This document shows, in pieces, positions 16,111 to 24,117 of a stretch of DNA of 37,237 bases. How positions within the stretch are numbered: position 1 is the stretch's first letter; the number at the start of each line of letters is the position of its first letter. Under the pieces are notes generated by a model. It was not told where the DNA came from and searched no databases. It saw nothing but the letters and a program-made list of their open reading frames with translations. A program made the translations under genes and the position numbers. Where the stretch lies: positions 1 through 37,237 of the forward strand of contig JAMPHH010000025.1 in assembly GCA_023663505.1 (NCBI GenBank), given 5' to 3'. This DNA comes from Muribaculum sp. (lineage in GTDB: Bacteria; Bacillota; Clostridia; Lachnospirales; Lachnospiraceae).

Positions 16111-16134
16111 GGAAGAATCGCAAGCGATTCTTCC
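16111..16134. repeat. second perfect hairpin, CAAG loop
   Basis: GGAAGAATCG (16111-16120) pairs exactly with CGATTCTTCC (16125-16134) around CAAG, one base after the preceding hairpin. The remaining 126 bases to the sigma gene show no clear feature beyond its ribosome site. Confidence 0.6.
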
Positions 16135-16260
16135 CATTGGCGGCATGTCTGGAAGTGTGAAAGTCCAACTAAAAAATTGAAATAATGTGTGCCGAAGGTG
16201 ACTCGCATGGCGTTATAGTAAGTGAAAAGAAAAAGATGAACGAACAAAGGGGGTTTTACA

Positions 16261-16815
16261 ATGGACGACAGAAGAATAATACAACTTTTCTTTTCCCGCT
16301 CACAAGATGCCATTTCGGAACTGTCACAAAAGTACGGGGGATTTTGTTATCGAATCGCCATGAATATTCTGAGGAACCATGAAGATGCGGAGGAAACGGA
16401 AAATGATACTTATTTGAAGGTATGGAACAGTATCCCTCCTGCCTGTCCTGATGTACTGCGCGCCTATATCGGGCGTATTACGCGCAACCTGTCATTATCC
16501 CGCTATCGATACAACCATCGTGAAAAAAGAGATGGTCATCTGCAGGTTTTCTTATCAGAACTGGAGGATTGTATCCCTGCGCCCCAGAACGTCGAGGCTG
16601 CAGCAGATGATACAGTGAGTAATGCAATCAGCGTCTTTTTGGCACATCAGGATTCAGGCACCAGAATTTTATTCATACGAAGGTACTTTTATATGGAGAG
16701 TATTTCTTCTCTGGCGAAGGATTTTGGCATGAAGGAAAGCAATGTGTCCACGAAATTGAACAGAGTGCGGATAAGGTTGAAAGGTTATTTAGAGAAGGAG
16801 GGAATCACTGTATGA
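16261..16815 (+). CDS. ECF-type RNA polymerase sigma factor
   Basis: A 184-residue sigma-70 family protein with only regions 2 and 4, hence the extracytoplasmic-function type. Region 2 runs from about 15 to 90 (CYRIAMNILRNHEDAEE, TYLKVW, YIGRITRNLSLSRYR). Region 4 is about 125-180 with the helix-turn-helix SSLAKDFGMKESNVSTKLNRVR. It would redirect RNA polymerase to a small regulon. The ATG follows AAAGGGGG. The stop overlaps the next start (ATGA), the usual arrangement of a sigma factor and its anti-sigma partner. Confidence 0.92.
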   Translation: MDDRRIIQLFFSRSQDAISELSQKYGGFCYRIAMNILRNHEDAEETENDTYLKVWNSIPPACPDVLRAYIGRITRNLSLSRYRYNHREKRDGHLQVFLSELEDCIPAPQNVEAAADDTVSNAISVFLAHQDSGTRILFIRRYFYMESISSLAKDFGMKESNVSTKLNRVRIRLKGYLEKEGITV

Positions 16816-17717
16816 AGGGAGGGGAAAGAATTTTTAATCTCTTGGAGAGTCTGCCGGATAATATGTTGGAGGAGGCTTGGAAAACAGAAAAGGTGCAAGG
16901 CGGCAGGATAAGGAAGGCTTTATGCGGGATAGCAGCAGCGGCATGCATGGTGGTATTATTCATGGCATTTGTTCCTGCGGGACAGGCAATGGCAGCGCGA
17001 ATCAGGGAAAGTATCGGGTATTTACTGGAGCAATGGTTTCCGACAAAGGAAATACCCGTCTATCCGGAGGGGGAGCAGGAAAATATCACGCATGATATCT
17101 ATGGTGACTTGCCGGAACAGTCAGAAAGCATATCGCAGGAGGCAGAGAGTGTGGCGGCAGCAGGCTTTGCCATTTACATTGATTCGGAGATGTTTGAAAC
17201 GGCAGAGGAGGGAGAAGATTATTTGATTCGGCAAAAACAGTTCATTTATACCAGAGAAGATGCCGTCAATGATATACCGACGCTGTTAGAGGGGCTTTCT
17301 GAGGAGGAGGCGGAGCGTAAGCTTCAGGAACGAATGCAAGAGATGCAGGACTTCTATGACAGTATGCCGACTTGTGAAATCCGTATCACCCAAATACCGC
17401 AAGCCACTCAGGAAGATGTAGCTGCGAAAATGCGGGAGGATTTTGAGAAAACGTATGAAAATGTGTCTGATATAACAAAGTCTTCTCTGTTAGACGGTTT
17501 GTATTTATATGGAAATACAGGTACTCAAGCTGACAGCGAGGTGGTTGAAGCTTATTTTGTGGATAATGGGCTGGGCGGGGTCTTTGTCATAAAAGCCCTC
17601 TACTACATGGAGGCAACAGAAGGAATGGGGGCAAGATTCCATAGCATGATTGAAACATTTGAAGCTTTATCACCGGAAGAAGCGAGGGCGTCCGACTGCG
17701 GGTTAGCAGGTACTTAA
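16812..17717 (+). CDS. membrane-anchored anti-sigma-like protein
   Basis: A 301-residue protein with a short cytoplasmic part (1-35), one membrane helix (about 36-58, ALCGIAAAACMVVLFMAFV) and a long extracytoplasmic domain. That plan and the 4-base overlap with the sigma gene indicate an anti-sigma factor or sensor. The outer part has an acidic linker and a coiled-coil-prone stretch (EEEAERKLQERMQEMQDF). No zinc-binding anti-sigma motif is seen in the short N-terminus. DUF4367- or DUF4179-type proteins have this plan, but I cannot assign it firmly. Confidence 0.7.
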   Translation: MKGGERIFNLLESLPDNMLEEAWKTEKVQGGRIRKALCGIAAAACMVVLFMAFVPAGQAMAARIRESIGYLLEQWFPTKEIPVYPEGEQENITHDIYGDLPEQSESISQEAESVAAAGFAIYIDSEMFETAEEGEDYLIRQKQFIYTREDAVNDIPTLLEGLSEEEAERKLQERMQEMQDFYDSMPTCEIRITQIPQATQEDVAAKMREDFEKTYENVSDITKSSLLDGLYLYGNTGTQADSEVVEAYFVDNGLGGVFVIKALYYMEATEGMGARFHSMIETFEALSPEEARASDCGLAGT

Positions 17718-17743
17718 ATCGGGATTTGTGAGGAGAAATTATT

Positions 17744-18103
17744 TTGAATAATTTATCGGGATATCGTATTTTTTTCAGATATTTAGAATTGATATGGGAA
17801 GAAGATAAAAATAGCTCTCTGGGTGGTTTATTAGGGGGTATGAGTTTACTTGGCGATGACAGTCCGGCTGACCCTGCTTATGCGACAGATTGGAATAATG
17901 CTATTAAAAGCGTTGCTGACCCACAAGATACATATCAGGTGGGCATTCAATTTCTGACAAACTGGCTTCTTATCGGTTATGATGCCGATATTGACAAAGT
18001 ATGTTCGGATATGAAAGCAAATAAACGACAAGAATTGTGGCAGAAATCGATTTGCGAAATTATGAGAGATAGCGATGACCCATATCTTCATCTGATAAAA
18101 TAA
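17744..18103 (+). CDS. small cytoplasmic protein of unknown function
   Basis: A 119-residue acidic protein starting at TTG 17744, supported by GAGGAG eight bases before it. It has no signal peptide or membrane segment. Notable segments are YRIFFRYLELIWEED, a glycine-rich GGLLGGMSLLGDD, and FLTNWLLIGYDADID. I do not recognise a family. It lies 26 bases after the anti-sigma-like gene and could be read from the same transcript. A promoter follows it, which separates it from the next gene. Confidence 0.65.
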   Translation: MNNLSGYRIFFRYLELIWEEDKNSSLGGLLGGMSLLGDDSPADPAYATDWNNAIKSVADPQDTYQVGIQFLTNWLLIGYDADIDKVCSDMKANKRQELWQKSICEIMRDSDDPYLHLIK

Positions 18104-18136
18104 GTGGTAAATACTGAATTGACGAATTAAAGGAGC

Positions 18137-18165
18137 TTGAAAAAGCAGGTCATTCCCTGTATAAT
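18137..18165 (+). promoter_or_regulatory. strong sigma-A promoter for the lipoprotein gene
   Basis: TTGAAA (18137-18142), a 17-base spacer and a perfect TATAAT (18160-18165) lie about 30 bases before the lipoprotein ATG. Confidence 0.75.
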
Positions 18166-18194
18166 TTGCTTAAGAACAACGACAGGAGGGCATT

Positions 18195-18932
18195 ATGCAG
18201 AGAATAAAGCTACTATTAATACTGGCATGTGTAAGTATATTAACAGCTTGTCAAGCATCGGATAATGATGTAACAAAAATGACGACCGTTAATGACAGTC
18301 AAGCGGACTATACAGTGGAAATGGCGGAAGAGTCAGAAAAATCAGAAAATTCAGAAAATTCAGCAGAAAATGCTCAAGACACCCCTGTGGCTGATAAAAC
18401 GAGTGAGAGTATTGCTCCTACAAAAGAACAGGTACTTGCTGCGAGAGAAATCGTCTTAGACGGTATGACTGCAGAACAAATCGATAGATTAACAGAAAAT
18501 ATTAAAATTGCAAATAGCCGAATGGAGCAAGCATATTTATATGACAATATTTTCGGAAAGCTGGAAGATGAAAATAGTCTATATTGGAATTATTTCGATC
18601 AAAAGGGTGACATTCAAATTGATTGGACTTATGACGGAGCTCCCGTTGTCGTATACAACAGGTTTGACGCTGATAATTTTATTGACTTGATGGCGGAAAT
18701 GCAGGAGAGCGTACAAAATGAGGATTTGAGGGAGGATCTACAGCAGCTCATTGACGAGACAGCTTTGGCAAAAGAAACACATGACATGGAGCATGCAAAC
18801 AATATTTATAAAATTTTGCACGATATGGATTATTATTTGTTAAGATATGGGCTTGAAGATGTGGGCATTTATGTAAAGGACGCTTCAACGCTCTCAAAAT
18901 ATTATGGTGTACTTACTGGCTGGCAGCAATGA
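18195..18932 (+). CDS. hypothetical lipoprotein
   Basis: A 245-residue lipoprotein. The signal peptide ends in LTAC, so Cys19 is the lipidated residue. A Ser/Glu/Asn-rich linker (about 45-75) with repeated SEKSEN-type units leads to a mostly helical acidic domain. The domain contains AREIVLDGMTAEQIDRL, a segment with a predicted aromatic beta hairpin (YWNYFDQKGD), and a C-terminal YYLLRYGLEDVGIYV. The family is not recognised. The ATG follows GACAGGAGGGC. It has its own strong promoter. No neighbour explains its role. Confidence 0.8.
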   Translation: MQRIKLLLILACVSILTACQASDNDVTKMTTVNDSQADYTVEMAEESEKSENSENSAENAQDTPVADKTSESIAPTKEQVLAAREIVLDGMTAEQIDRLTENIKIANSRMEQAYLYDNIFGKLEDENSLYWNYFDQKGDIQIDWTYDGAPVVVYNRFDADNFIDLMAEMQESVQNEDLREDLQQLIDETALAKETHDMEHANNIYKILHDMDYYLLRYGLEDVGIYVKDASTLSKYYGVLTGWQQ

Positions 18933-19030
18933 TATGAAGTACAGTCCATATAAACAACAATTACAACGGAGTAGTAACACGATGAGTACAGCTTATCATT
19001 GTGAAGGCTTCGACCCCTAAATATTATTCC

Positions 19031-19059
19031 TGTACATTTATCTCAGATTATGCTATATT
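19031..19059 (+). promoter_or_regulatory. candidate promoter of the dlt-like cassette
   Basis: TGTACA (19031-19036), a 17-base spacer and TATATT (19054-19059) lie about 90 bases before the MBOAT start. The -10 box is good and the -35 weak. Confidence 0.4.
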
Positions 19060-19090
19060 AAATGTGCAATTAACGTATCTGAATGGCATG

Positions 19091-19114
19091 GACTTCATAA
19101 GACTTTATGAAGTC
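19091..19114 (+). promoter_or_regulatory. perfect hairpin in the leader of the dlt-like cassette
   Basis: GACTTCATAA (19091-19100) pairs exactly with TTATGAAGTC (19105-19114) around GACT. It lies between the candidate promoter and the MBOAT start, so it could be an operator or an RNA control element. Confidence 0.5.
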
Positions 19115-19149
19115 AGGTGCGTTGCATCATATATTAGAGGGACACGGTG

Positions 19150-19443
19150 ATGACACTTAATTCGTTTCAGTTTATGATATTTTTTATAATCGTTTTTGGA
19201 ATTTTGCTGATTTTGCAGGCTGTGCGTCGTAGCGGGAAGGCATGGGGCTGTAAAATGGCTTCACGAGTACAGGTTGTTGTGATGCTTTTGGCGAGCCTTT
19301 TTTTTATGGCGATTGCCGATATCCGTTTCTTGCTTTGCATAGGCGTTCTTACGGGCGTTTCTTATTTTTGCGCTGTTTTTTGGGAGCGTTATCATAAGCG
19401 AGTATTTATCGCGGGGGGGTACTGCTCTCTCTTGGGATGCTAG
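19150..19443 (+). CDS. MBOAT acyltransferase, N-terminal part (frame broken by G7 tract)
   Basis: This frame encodes the first two or three membrane helices of an MBOAT (DltB/AlgI-like) O-acyltransferase: SFQFMIFFIIVFGILLIL and VVVMLLASLFFMAI. It stops at TAG 19441-19443, just after a run of seven G (19413-19419). Adding one G, or a -1 ribosomal slip at GCG GGG GGG, continues it into VLLSLGMLGYFKY, the expected MBOAT sequence, in the frame of the next feature. The ATG at 19150 or the GTG at 19147 could start it; GAGG lies upstream. Intact length would be about 494 residues, normal for the family. Confidence 0.75.
   Translation: MTLNSFQFMIFFIIVFGILLILQAVRRSGKAWGCKMASRVQVVVMLLASLFFMAIADIRFLLCIGVLTGVSYFCAVFWERYHKRVFIAGGYCSLLGC
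19413..19419 (+). other. G7 homopolymer tract at the MBOAT frame junction
   Basis: Seven consecutive G lie in the register GCG-GGG-GGG-TAC. In the zero frame this is a heptamer of the X-XXY-YYZ form, compatible with a -1 slip, and also a tract that can vary in length by replication slippage. A sequencing error cannot be excluded. Confidence 0.8.
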
Positions 19444-20630
19444 GTTATTTCAAATATTGTAATTTCTTTGTTGGAGGATTTGCCAAGCTTTTGGGAATGG
19501 ATGGCATCTCATTCAATATCATGCTTCCTCTTGGAATATCATTTTACACATTTTCAGCAATCAGTTATCTAATGGACGTTAAACGCGGAAAATATCAGGC
19601 GGAGAAGAATTTGATCAATTATGCGCTGTATATGACCTTTTTTCCCAAGGTTACATCGGGACCGATCATCAGGGGGGACGAGTTCCTGCCATATCTCAAG
19701 GATTATCAGGGGATTAGCTCTGACAATTTTCAGCACGGCATTCAGATGTTTATGTTGGGATTTTTCAAAAAGGTGGTTTTGGCAGATCATCTGGGGGTGT
19801 TCGTGGCTGAGATATTTGCTGCGCCCGCGGCCTTTCATAGTGTAACGGTGGCACTTGGGGTATTTAGCTATTCGTTGCAGATATATTTTGATTTTGCAGG
19901 TTATTCGGATATGGCAATTGGAATCTCCAAGATATTGGGATTTGATTTTGCCCCCAATTTCAATCTTCCTCTGGTGTCACAATCGGTATCAGAGTATTGG
20001 AGACGGTGGCATATATCGCTGGGAGCATGGTTTAGGGATTATCTCTATTATCCTCTGTCGATAGGTCCTGCCGTAAAAATCAGGAAAAAGCTTTTGGATA
20101 TGGGAGTGGGGCGTAAGCAGGCAGGTTCAATTGCATCTGCGATTGCCTTACTCATTGTGTGGATGGCGACAGGGTTGTGGCATGGGGCACAGATGACCTT
20201 TGTGCTCTGGGGAGTCATTCAATTTATATTTGTTTTTTATGACCAAAATCATAAGGTGTCGCAGAAACCTTCCCGTACACGCGAATTCCTGAATTGGTTT
20301 TTTACGTTCCTTGTGATCATGTTGAGCAAGGTGATATTCAGGGCGGATAGTATGGCGGTGGCGTTGGATGTCTACCAGTCTATGTTTTTGTGGCATGATG
20401 GCATTGTACATTTATATTCATGGACATTTGTGGCGGCTGTATTGTTGGCAGTTGGAACCTTGGCGGCATATATAAGGTCAAAGCGGCTTGGAGAAAGGGA
20501 GGTCAACGCTTTTTATCCATTGCTTGACCTGCACAGAGTTATTCCCTTGACTGTGTTTTTTATCTTCTGCGGGTTGACACTGATATTAGGATATTTTGGC
20601 GATACTGCCTTTATATATGAAAATTTCTAG
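19437..20630 (+). CDS. MBOAT family O-acyltransferase (DltB/AlgI-like), main part
   Basis: A 397-residue open frame from an ATG that overlaps the previous stop (ATGCTAG). It has about eight membrane helices. Family motifs are LPLGISFYTFSAISYLMD, FPKVTSGPI, SEYWRRWHISLG, RDYLYYPL, and the catalytic His in ATGLWHGAQMTF. MBOAT proteins of this branch move acyl groups from a carrier or thioester across the membrane to a surface polymer. No good ribosome site precedes the ATG, so the natural product is probably the fusion with the upstream frame. The following carrier-protein gene is 27 bases away. It has all core motifs, so the gene would be functional if the frame is restored. Confidence 0.88.
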   Translation: MLGYFKYCNFFVGGFAKLLGMDGISFNIMLPLGISFYTFSAISYLMDVKRGKYQAEKNLINYALYMTFFPKVTSGPIIRGDEFLPYLKDYQGISSDNFQHGIQMFMLGFFKKVVLADHLGVFVAEIFAAPAAFHSVTVALGVFSYSLQIYFDFAGYSDMAIGISKILGFDFAPNFNLPLVSQSVSEYWRRWHISLGAWFRDYLYYPLSIGPAVKIRKKLLDMGVGRKQAGSIASAIALLIVWMATGLWHGAQMTFVLWGVIQFIFVFYDQNHKVSQKPSRTREFLNWFFTFLVIMLSKVIFRADSMAVALDVYQSMFLWHDGIVHLYSWTFVAAVLLAVGTLAAYIRSKRLGEREVNAFYPLLDLHRVIPLTVFFIFCGLTLILGYFGDTAFIYENF

Positions 20631-20657
20631 TAACTTAAAAAGTAAAGGAGAAAAGAG

Positions 20658-20885
20658 ATGGAGGAGAAGATTTTGGAGCTATTAACGGAGGAATACCCTG
20701 AGATTGATTTTCAGGCGTCAGAGATGCTGGTGGATGATGGGATTGTGGATTCGCTGACGATCACAGGAATCATTGCGGTGCTTTCGATAGAGTTTAATAT
20801 CACAATTCCCTATGATGAGATTGTGGAGGAGAACTTTAATTCGGTGGCGGGGATGGCCAAAATGGTTGAGCGACTCCAGAAATAA
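20658..20885 (+). CDS. acyl carrier protein (DltC-like)
   Basis: A 75-residue acidic carrier protein. GIVDSLTI holds Ser32, the expected attachment site for 4'-phosphopantetheine, followed by the helix ITGIIAVLSIEF and an acidic second half. The ATG follows AAAGGAG. It lies 27 bases after the MBOAT gene and 9 bases before the ligase gene, so it should be the carrier loaded by that ligase. It plays the role DltC plays in D-alanylation. No other carrier or fatty acid synthesis gene is near, which argues against a housekeeping AcpP. Confidence 0.9.
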   Translation: MEEKILELLTEEYPEIDFQASEMLVDDGIVDSLTITGIIAVLSIEFNITIPYDEIVEENFNSVAGMAKMVERLQK

Positions 20886-20894
20886 GGAAGAGGT

Positions 20895-22940
20895 ATGGAT
20901 ATGTCGGAGAGATTAACGGATCGAATCAGTGAGCTTGCTGCTTCCCAACCGGAGAAAACGGCAGTCGCTTTAAAAAAAGAGACATTGACATACAGCCGTC
21001 TGTGGCGCAAGGTACAGGGGATGGCAGTGCTTCTTCGGGAGTATGGTGTAGGAGAGGGAGATAGGGTATGCTTTTCGGCTGTTTCACGACCGGAGATGCC
21101 TGCGGTCTATCTGGCAGTCCAACTGTGTGGGGCGATTGCGGTGTTTTTAGATAAGAATGGGACACCGGAAAACATGGCACTCATTTATGAAAGCTCCGAT
21201 GCCGTATTGTTGCTGACTGATAAGCCGATGAAGGAATATACAGAGAAATGTAGGATTATGTCTTTGCGTCAGGTATATGTGGATGCTGACAATGTGTTGA
21301 CTGATGAATTGAAAGCGGTGCAGAGGAATGAGGAGGATGTTGCGGAGCTGCTGTTTACAACAGGTACAACAGGGAAGCCCAAGGGTGTGATGCTGACCTA
21401 TAAGGGGGTTTACAATATTCTCTCTAACACCATACAGGGGATTGGCATTAGGGAGGATGAGGTTTTGCTGCTTCCTTTGCCACTGAACCATTCCTTTGCC
21501 TTAAGGGTGCTGCGTTCTGTTCTTTTCCAAGGGGCGACGCTGGTTCTCCAGAATGGTTTCACATTTGCAAAGGAAGTGGAGAATAATGTAAATGCCTATC
21601 ACTGTACGGCATTTGCGTGTGTGCCTGCATCCTATGAGGTGATGCGTAGGCAAATGCAGGATGCTTTTGTGTCGGTGTGCAGGCAGTTTCGTTATATCGA
21701 ATTTGGAGCCGGTTCGCTGTCTGTCAAGCAGAGAAAGGAGATCACTTCCCTCCTTCCGAACACAACAATATACAATACATGGGGCAGTTCGGAGTCAGGC
21801 GGGGCGATTTTCTGCAATGTTTCTGAGGTGGTTGACGACACTTTGAAGGTTGCTTCATTAGGGAGACCATTGGAAGGGAAGATAAAAGTCCGATTTCTGG
21901 ATGAAAATTATAATCCGATAGAAACAAGCCCAATGTGTCCGGGGCGAATGACGTTACAGGGAGATATGATGATGGCGGGATATTGGAATATGCCCGAGAC
22001 CACGGCGGAAACCTTAAAAGACGGATGGCTTGTGACAGGTGATATGGCTTACAAGGATAATGATGGCTATATTTACATGCTGGGGCGCGCAGATGATATC
22101 ATTAATGTTGGGGGTGAAAAGGTGTCTCCGATAGAAGTGGAGAACATCGCAGGTCAATATGAGGAGATACGGGAATGTGCTTGCATCGGTGTTGAGGATA
22201 TGGATGGTGTGATGGGGCAGGTTCCTGTCCTGTTTGTGGCAGCAAAGAGTGGATATTCGGAGGAAGAGCTTCTGAAATTCATAGCAGAGAGAGCGGAGCG
22301 GTATAAGCTCCCACAAAGCATTGTGCAGTTGGAGCAGATTCCAAGAAATGCAATGCAGAAAATTGACCGCAAGGAGCTTAGAAAAATTTGGGGTAATCGG
22401 AGTGCTAAGGATTTGATGAACCCTGTCATACAGGCGCTGCTGTCCCGAAGGAGCGTCCGCAGGTTCACAGACAGGGATATTCCGGAGGATGTACTTGAAA
22501 TGATCCTGCGTACCGGCTATCATGCACCCAGCGGACATAACATGCAGTCTTGGAGGTTTACAGTGTTGACAAAGCAGGAGGATATTCAAAGACTGAAGCA
22601 GCAGACAAAGGAAGCGGCAGAGCGCAGCAAAGTCTATTTCTATGGGTTCGAGAACCCCCGGGTAGTCATTTTGGTATCGAATGATAAGCGTAACCCATGT
22701 GGGTGTCAGGATGCATCCTGTGCAGCGGAGAACATGATGCTGGCAGCATACTCGTATGGAATCGGTTCCGTATGGTTAAACGCATTGATGACCTTGCGTG
22801 ATGTAGAGCCGGTTAAGGGTGTTTTGGATGATTTTGGCGTGCCTAAAAATCATATTGTATGGTCAGCGGTTGCGCTTGGGTATCCATATAGAGAGGGAGG
22901 TGAATTGAAGAAGCGGATGGATGTCATAAGCTATGTATGA
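20895..22940 (+). CDS. AMP-forming acyl ligase fused to a nitroreductase domain
   Basis: A 681-residue two-domain protein. Residues 1-500 are a class I adenylate-forming ligase: TTGTTGKPKG (156-165), TWGSSESGG, GWLVTGD and GRADDIINVGGEK, and NAMQKIDRKE with the catalytic Lys near 488. Residues about 509-681 are a nitroreductase-fold flavin domain: SRRSVRRF for FMN phosphate, APSGHNMQSWRF, GIGSVWLNAL and ALGYP. The domains are in one frame with no gap. A Cys-rich segment, NPCGCQDASC, lies in the flavin domain. The ligase would activate an acid and load the adjacent carrier, and the flavin domain may oxidise or reduce the carrier-bound group, as flavin oxidases of this fold do in some peptide synthetases. 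The substrate is unknown. ATG 20895 follows GGAAGAGG. Confidence 0.88.
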   Translation: MDMSERLTDRISELAASQPEKTAVALKKETLTYSRLWRKVQGMAVLLREYGVGEGDRVCFSAVSRPEMPAVYLAVQLCGAIAVFLDKNGTPENMALIYESSDAVLLLTDKPMKEYTEKCRIMSLRQVYVDADNVLTDELKAVQRNEEDVAELLFTTGTTGKPKGVMLTYKGVYNILSNTIQGIGIREDEVLLLPLPLNHSFALRVLRSVLFQGATLVLQNGFTFAKEVENNVNAYHCTAFACVPASYEVMRRQMQDAFVSVCRQFRYIEFGAGSLSVKQRKEITSLLPNTTIYNTWGSSESGGAIFCNVSEVVDDTLKVASLGRPLEGKIKVRFLDENYNPIETSPMCPGRMTLQGDMMMAGYWNMPETTAETLKDGWLVTGDMAYKDNDGYIYMLGRADDIINVGGEKVSPIEVENIAGQYEEIRECACIGVEDMDGVMGQVPVLFVAAKSGYSEEELLKFIAERAERYKLPQSIVQLEQIPRNAMQKIDRKELRKIWGNRSAKDLMNPVIQALLSRRSVRRFTDRDIPEDVLEMILRTGYHAPSGHNMQSWRFTVLTKQEDIQRLKQQTKEAAERSKVYFYGFENPRVVILVSNDKRNPCGCQDASCAAENMMLAAYSYGIGSVWLNALMTLRDVEPVKGVLDDFGVPKNHIVWSAVALGYPYREGGELKKRMDVISYV

Positions 22941-23007
22941 ATGTAAAATCAATACAAAAGTATTTTAATCCGGAGAATAAATTTTTTGATAGGACAGGAG
23001 TAAAAAA

Positions 23008-24024
23008 GTGATCAAAACAGGACTGAAAGCATTAGGCAAAATAGTTGTATCGGGTATTCTTGCATTTATATTTTTAACTTTGTTTTGCTTTTTTTACTAT
23101 AATATTCCGGCACATATCGCAAATAGAGACGGTTCCACGGATTATAAATGGGAGGCAAATACATTCTATTCCCGCGGAACGGAGGGGTTTGCATGGGGCA
23201 AAACGAATAATGATGGCTTCACAAACATGTTCGATTATGATGACGATATGAAGATTGATGTCCTGATTATGGGCTCATCCCATATGGAAGCCTATCAGGT
23301 AGATATGAGTCAGTCTACTGCAAGTAGATTAAATGCTATGTTGAAAAATGAAACGGTATATAACATCGGTGTTGCCTCACATACATTCCTCATATGTGAA
23401 AGCAATTTGAGAGCGGCGCTTGACAAGTATCACCCAACAAAATATGTTGTAATAGATACGAGCAGCATATCATTTTCGGATGAGGCGTTGACTCGTGCCA
23501 TAAACGGAGAAACTGCCAATTTGCCTTCCTATGACGGCGGAATCGTCTATTTGCTTCAAAAGAATCCTTTTCTTCGTCGTATATATAGCCAGATAAAGGT
23601 GTATAGTAATCTGCAGGCAAAAAACGCAGAAGCTTCTGATGATACTGAAGCTTCTGAAGATATTGTTGTAACTGAAGATAACAAGAAGCTATTGGCCAAG
23701 GTGCTTCAAAAAATAAGCTCCTTGGCAGAAGAATATGACACGAAGGTGATTATCGTGTATCATCCCCGTGCAAAGATTGCTTACAATGGAGACATGAGCT
23801 TTAATGTAAAAGAAAATGCAGTTGCGCAGTTCAAGAACTCATGCGACGAAAACGGGATTATTTTCTTGGATATGAGTAACCGTTTCAAAGAGGAATATGA
23901 AAGCTCATATACTTTATCACATGGTTTTTCTAATACAGCTATTGCCAAAGGACATTTGAATCAATATGGTCATGCCATGATTGCAGATGAATTGTATCAC
24001 CTGATTTCGGAGGAAGAGCAATGA
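23008..24024 (+). CDS. SGNH/DltD-like membrane-anchored hydrolase-fold protein
   Basis: A 338-residue protein starting at GTG 23008, eight bases after AGGAG. One N-terminal membrane helix (about 11-32, IVVSGILAFIFLTLFCFFYY) places the rest outside the cell. The SGNH block I is LIMGSSHME, with the candidate nucleophile Ser91. The C-terminal block is AKGHLNQYGH, where the usual Asp of DxxH is not evident, so catalysis may use a variant triad. In dlt and alginate systems a protein of this type accepts or passes on the acyl group outside the membrane. It lies 67 bases after the ligase and is the last gene of the cassette. A short repeat of EASD units sits near 209-218. Confidence 0.75.
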   Translation: MIKTGLKALGKIVVSGILAFIFLTLFCFFYYNIPAHIANRDGSTDYKWEANTFYSRGTEGFAWGKTNNDGFTNMFDYDDDMKIDVLIMGSSHMEAYQVDMSQSTASRLNAMLKNETVYNIGVASHTFLICESNLRAALDKYHPTKYVVIDTSSISFSDEALTRAINGETANLPSYDGGIVYLLQKNPFLRRIYSQIKVYSNLQAKNAEASDDTEASEDIVVTEDNKKLLAKVLQKISSLAEEYDTKVIIVYHPRAKIAYNGDMSFNVKENAVAQFKNSCDENGIIFLDMSNRFKEEYESSYTLSHGFSNTAIAKGHLNQYGHAMIADELYHLISEEEQ

Positions 24025-24055
24025 CTTCTGTATGCAGTTTCTACACAAATCCCAC

Positions 24056-24084
24056 TGTACTATTTTTTCAAAATATGTTATACT
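24056..24084 (+). promoter_or_regulatory. candidate trpS promoter
   Basis: TATACT (24079-24084) is a good -10 box preceded by TATG; the -35 (TGTACT, 24056-24061, 17 bases upstream) is weak. The start codon is 33 bases downstream. No T-box leader is visible, since the leader is too short. Confidence 0.4.
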
Positions 24085-24117
24085 CATTTCCGTGAGACAA
24101 GAGCTGGAGGGATTAAT

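Noticed and set aside
16141..16172. GTGAAAGTCC-like stretch resembling a group II intron remnant before the sigma gene
   Set aside because: Only about ten bases match and no second intron element is nearby.
24085..24117. T-box leader for trpS
   Set aside because: The leader after the candidate promoter is only about 30 bases, too short for a T-box.
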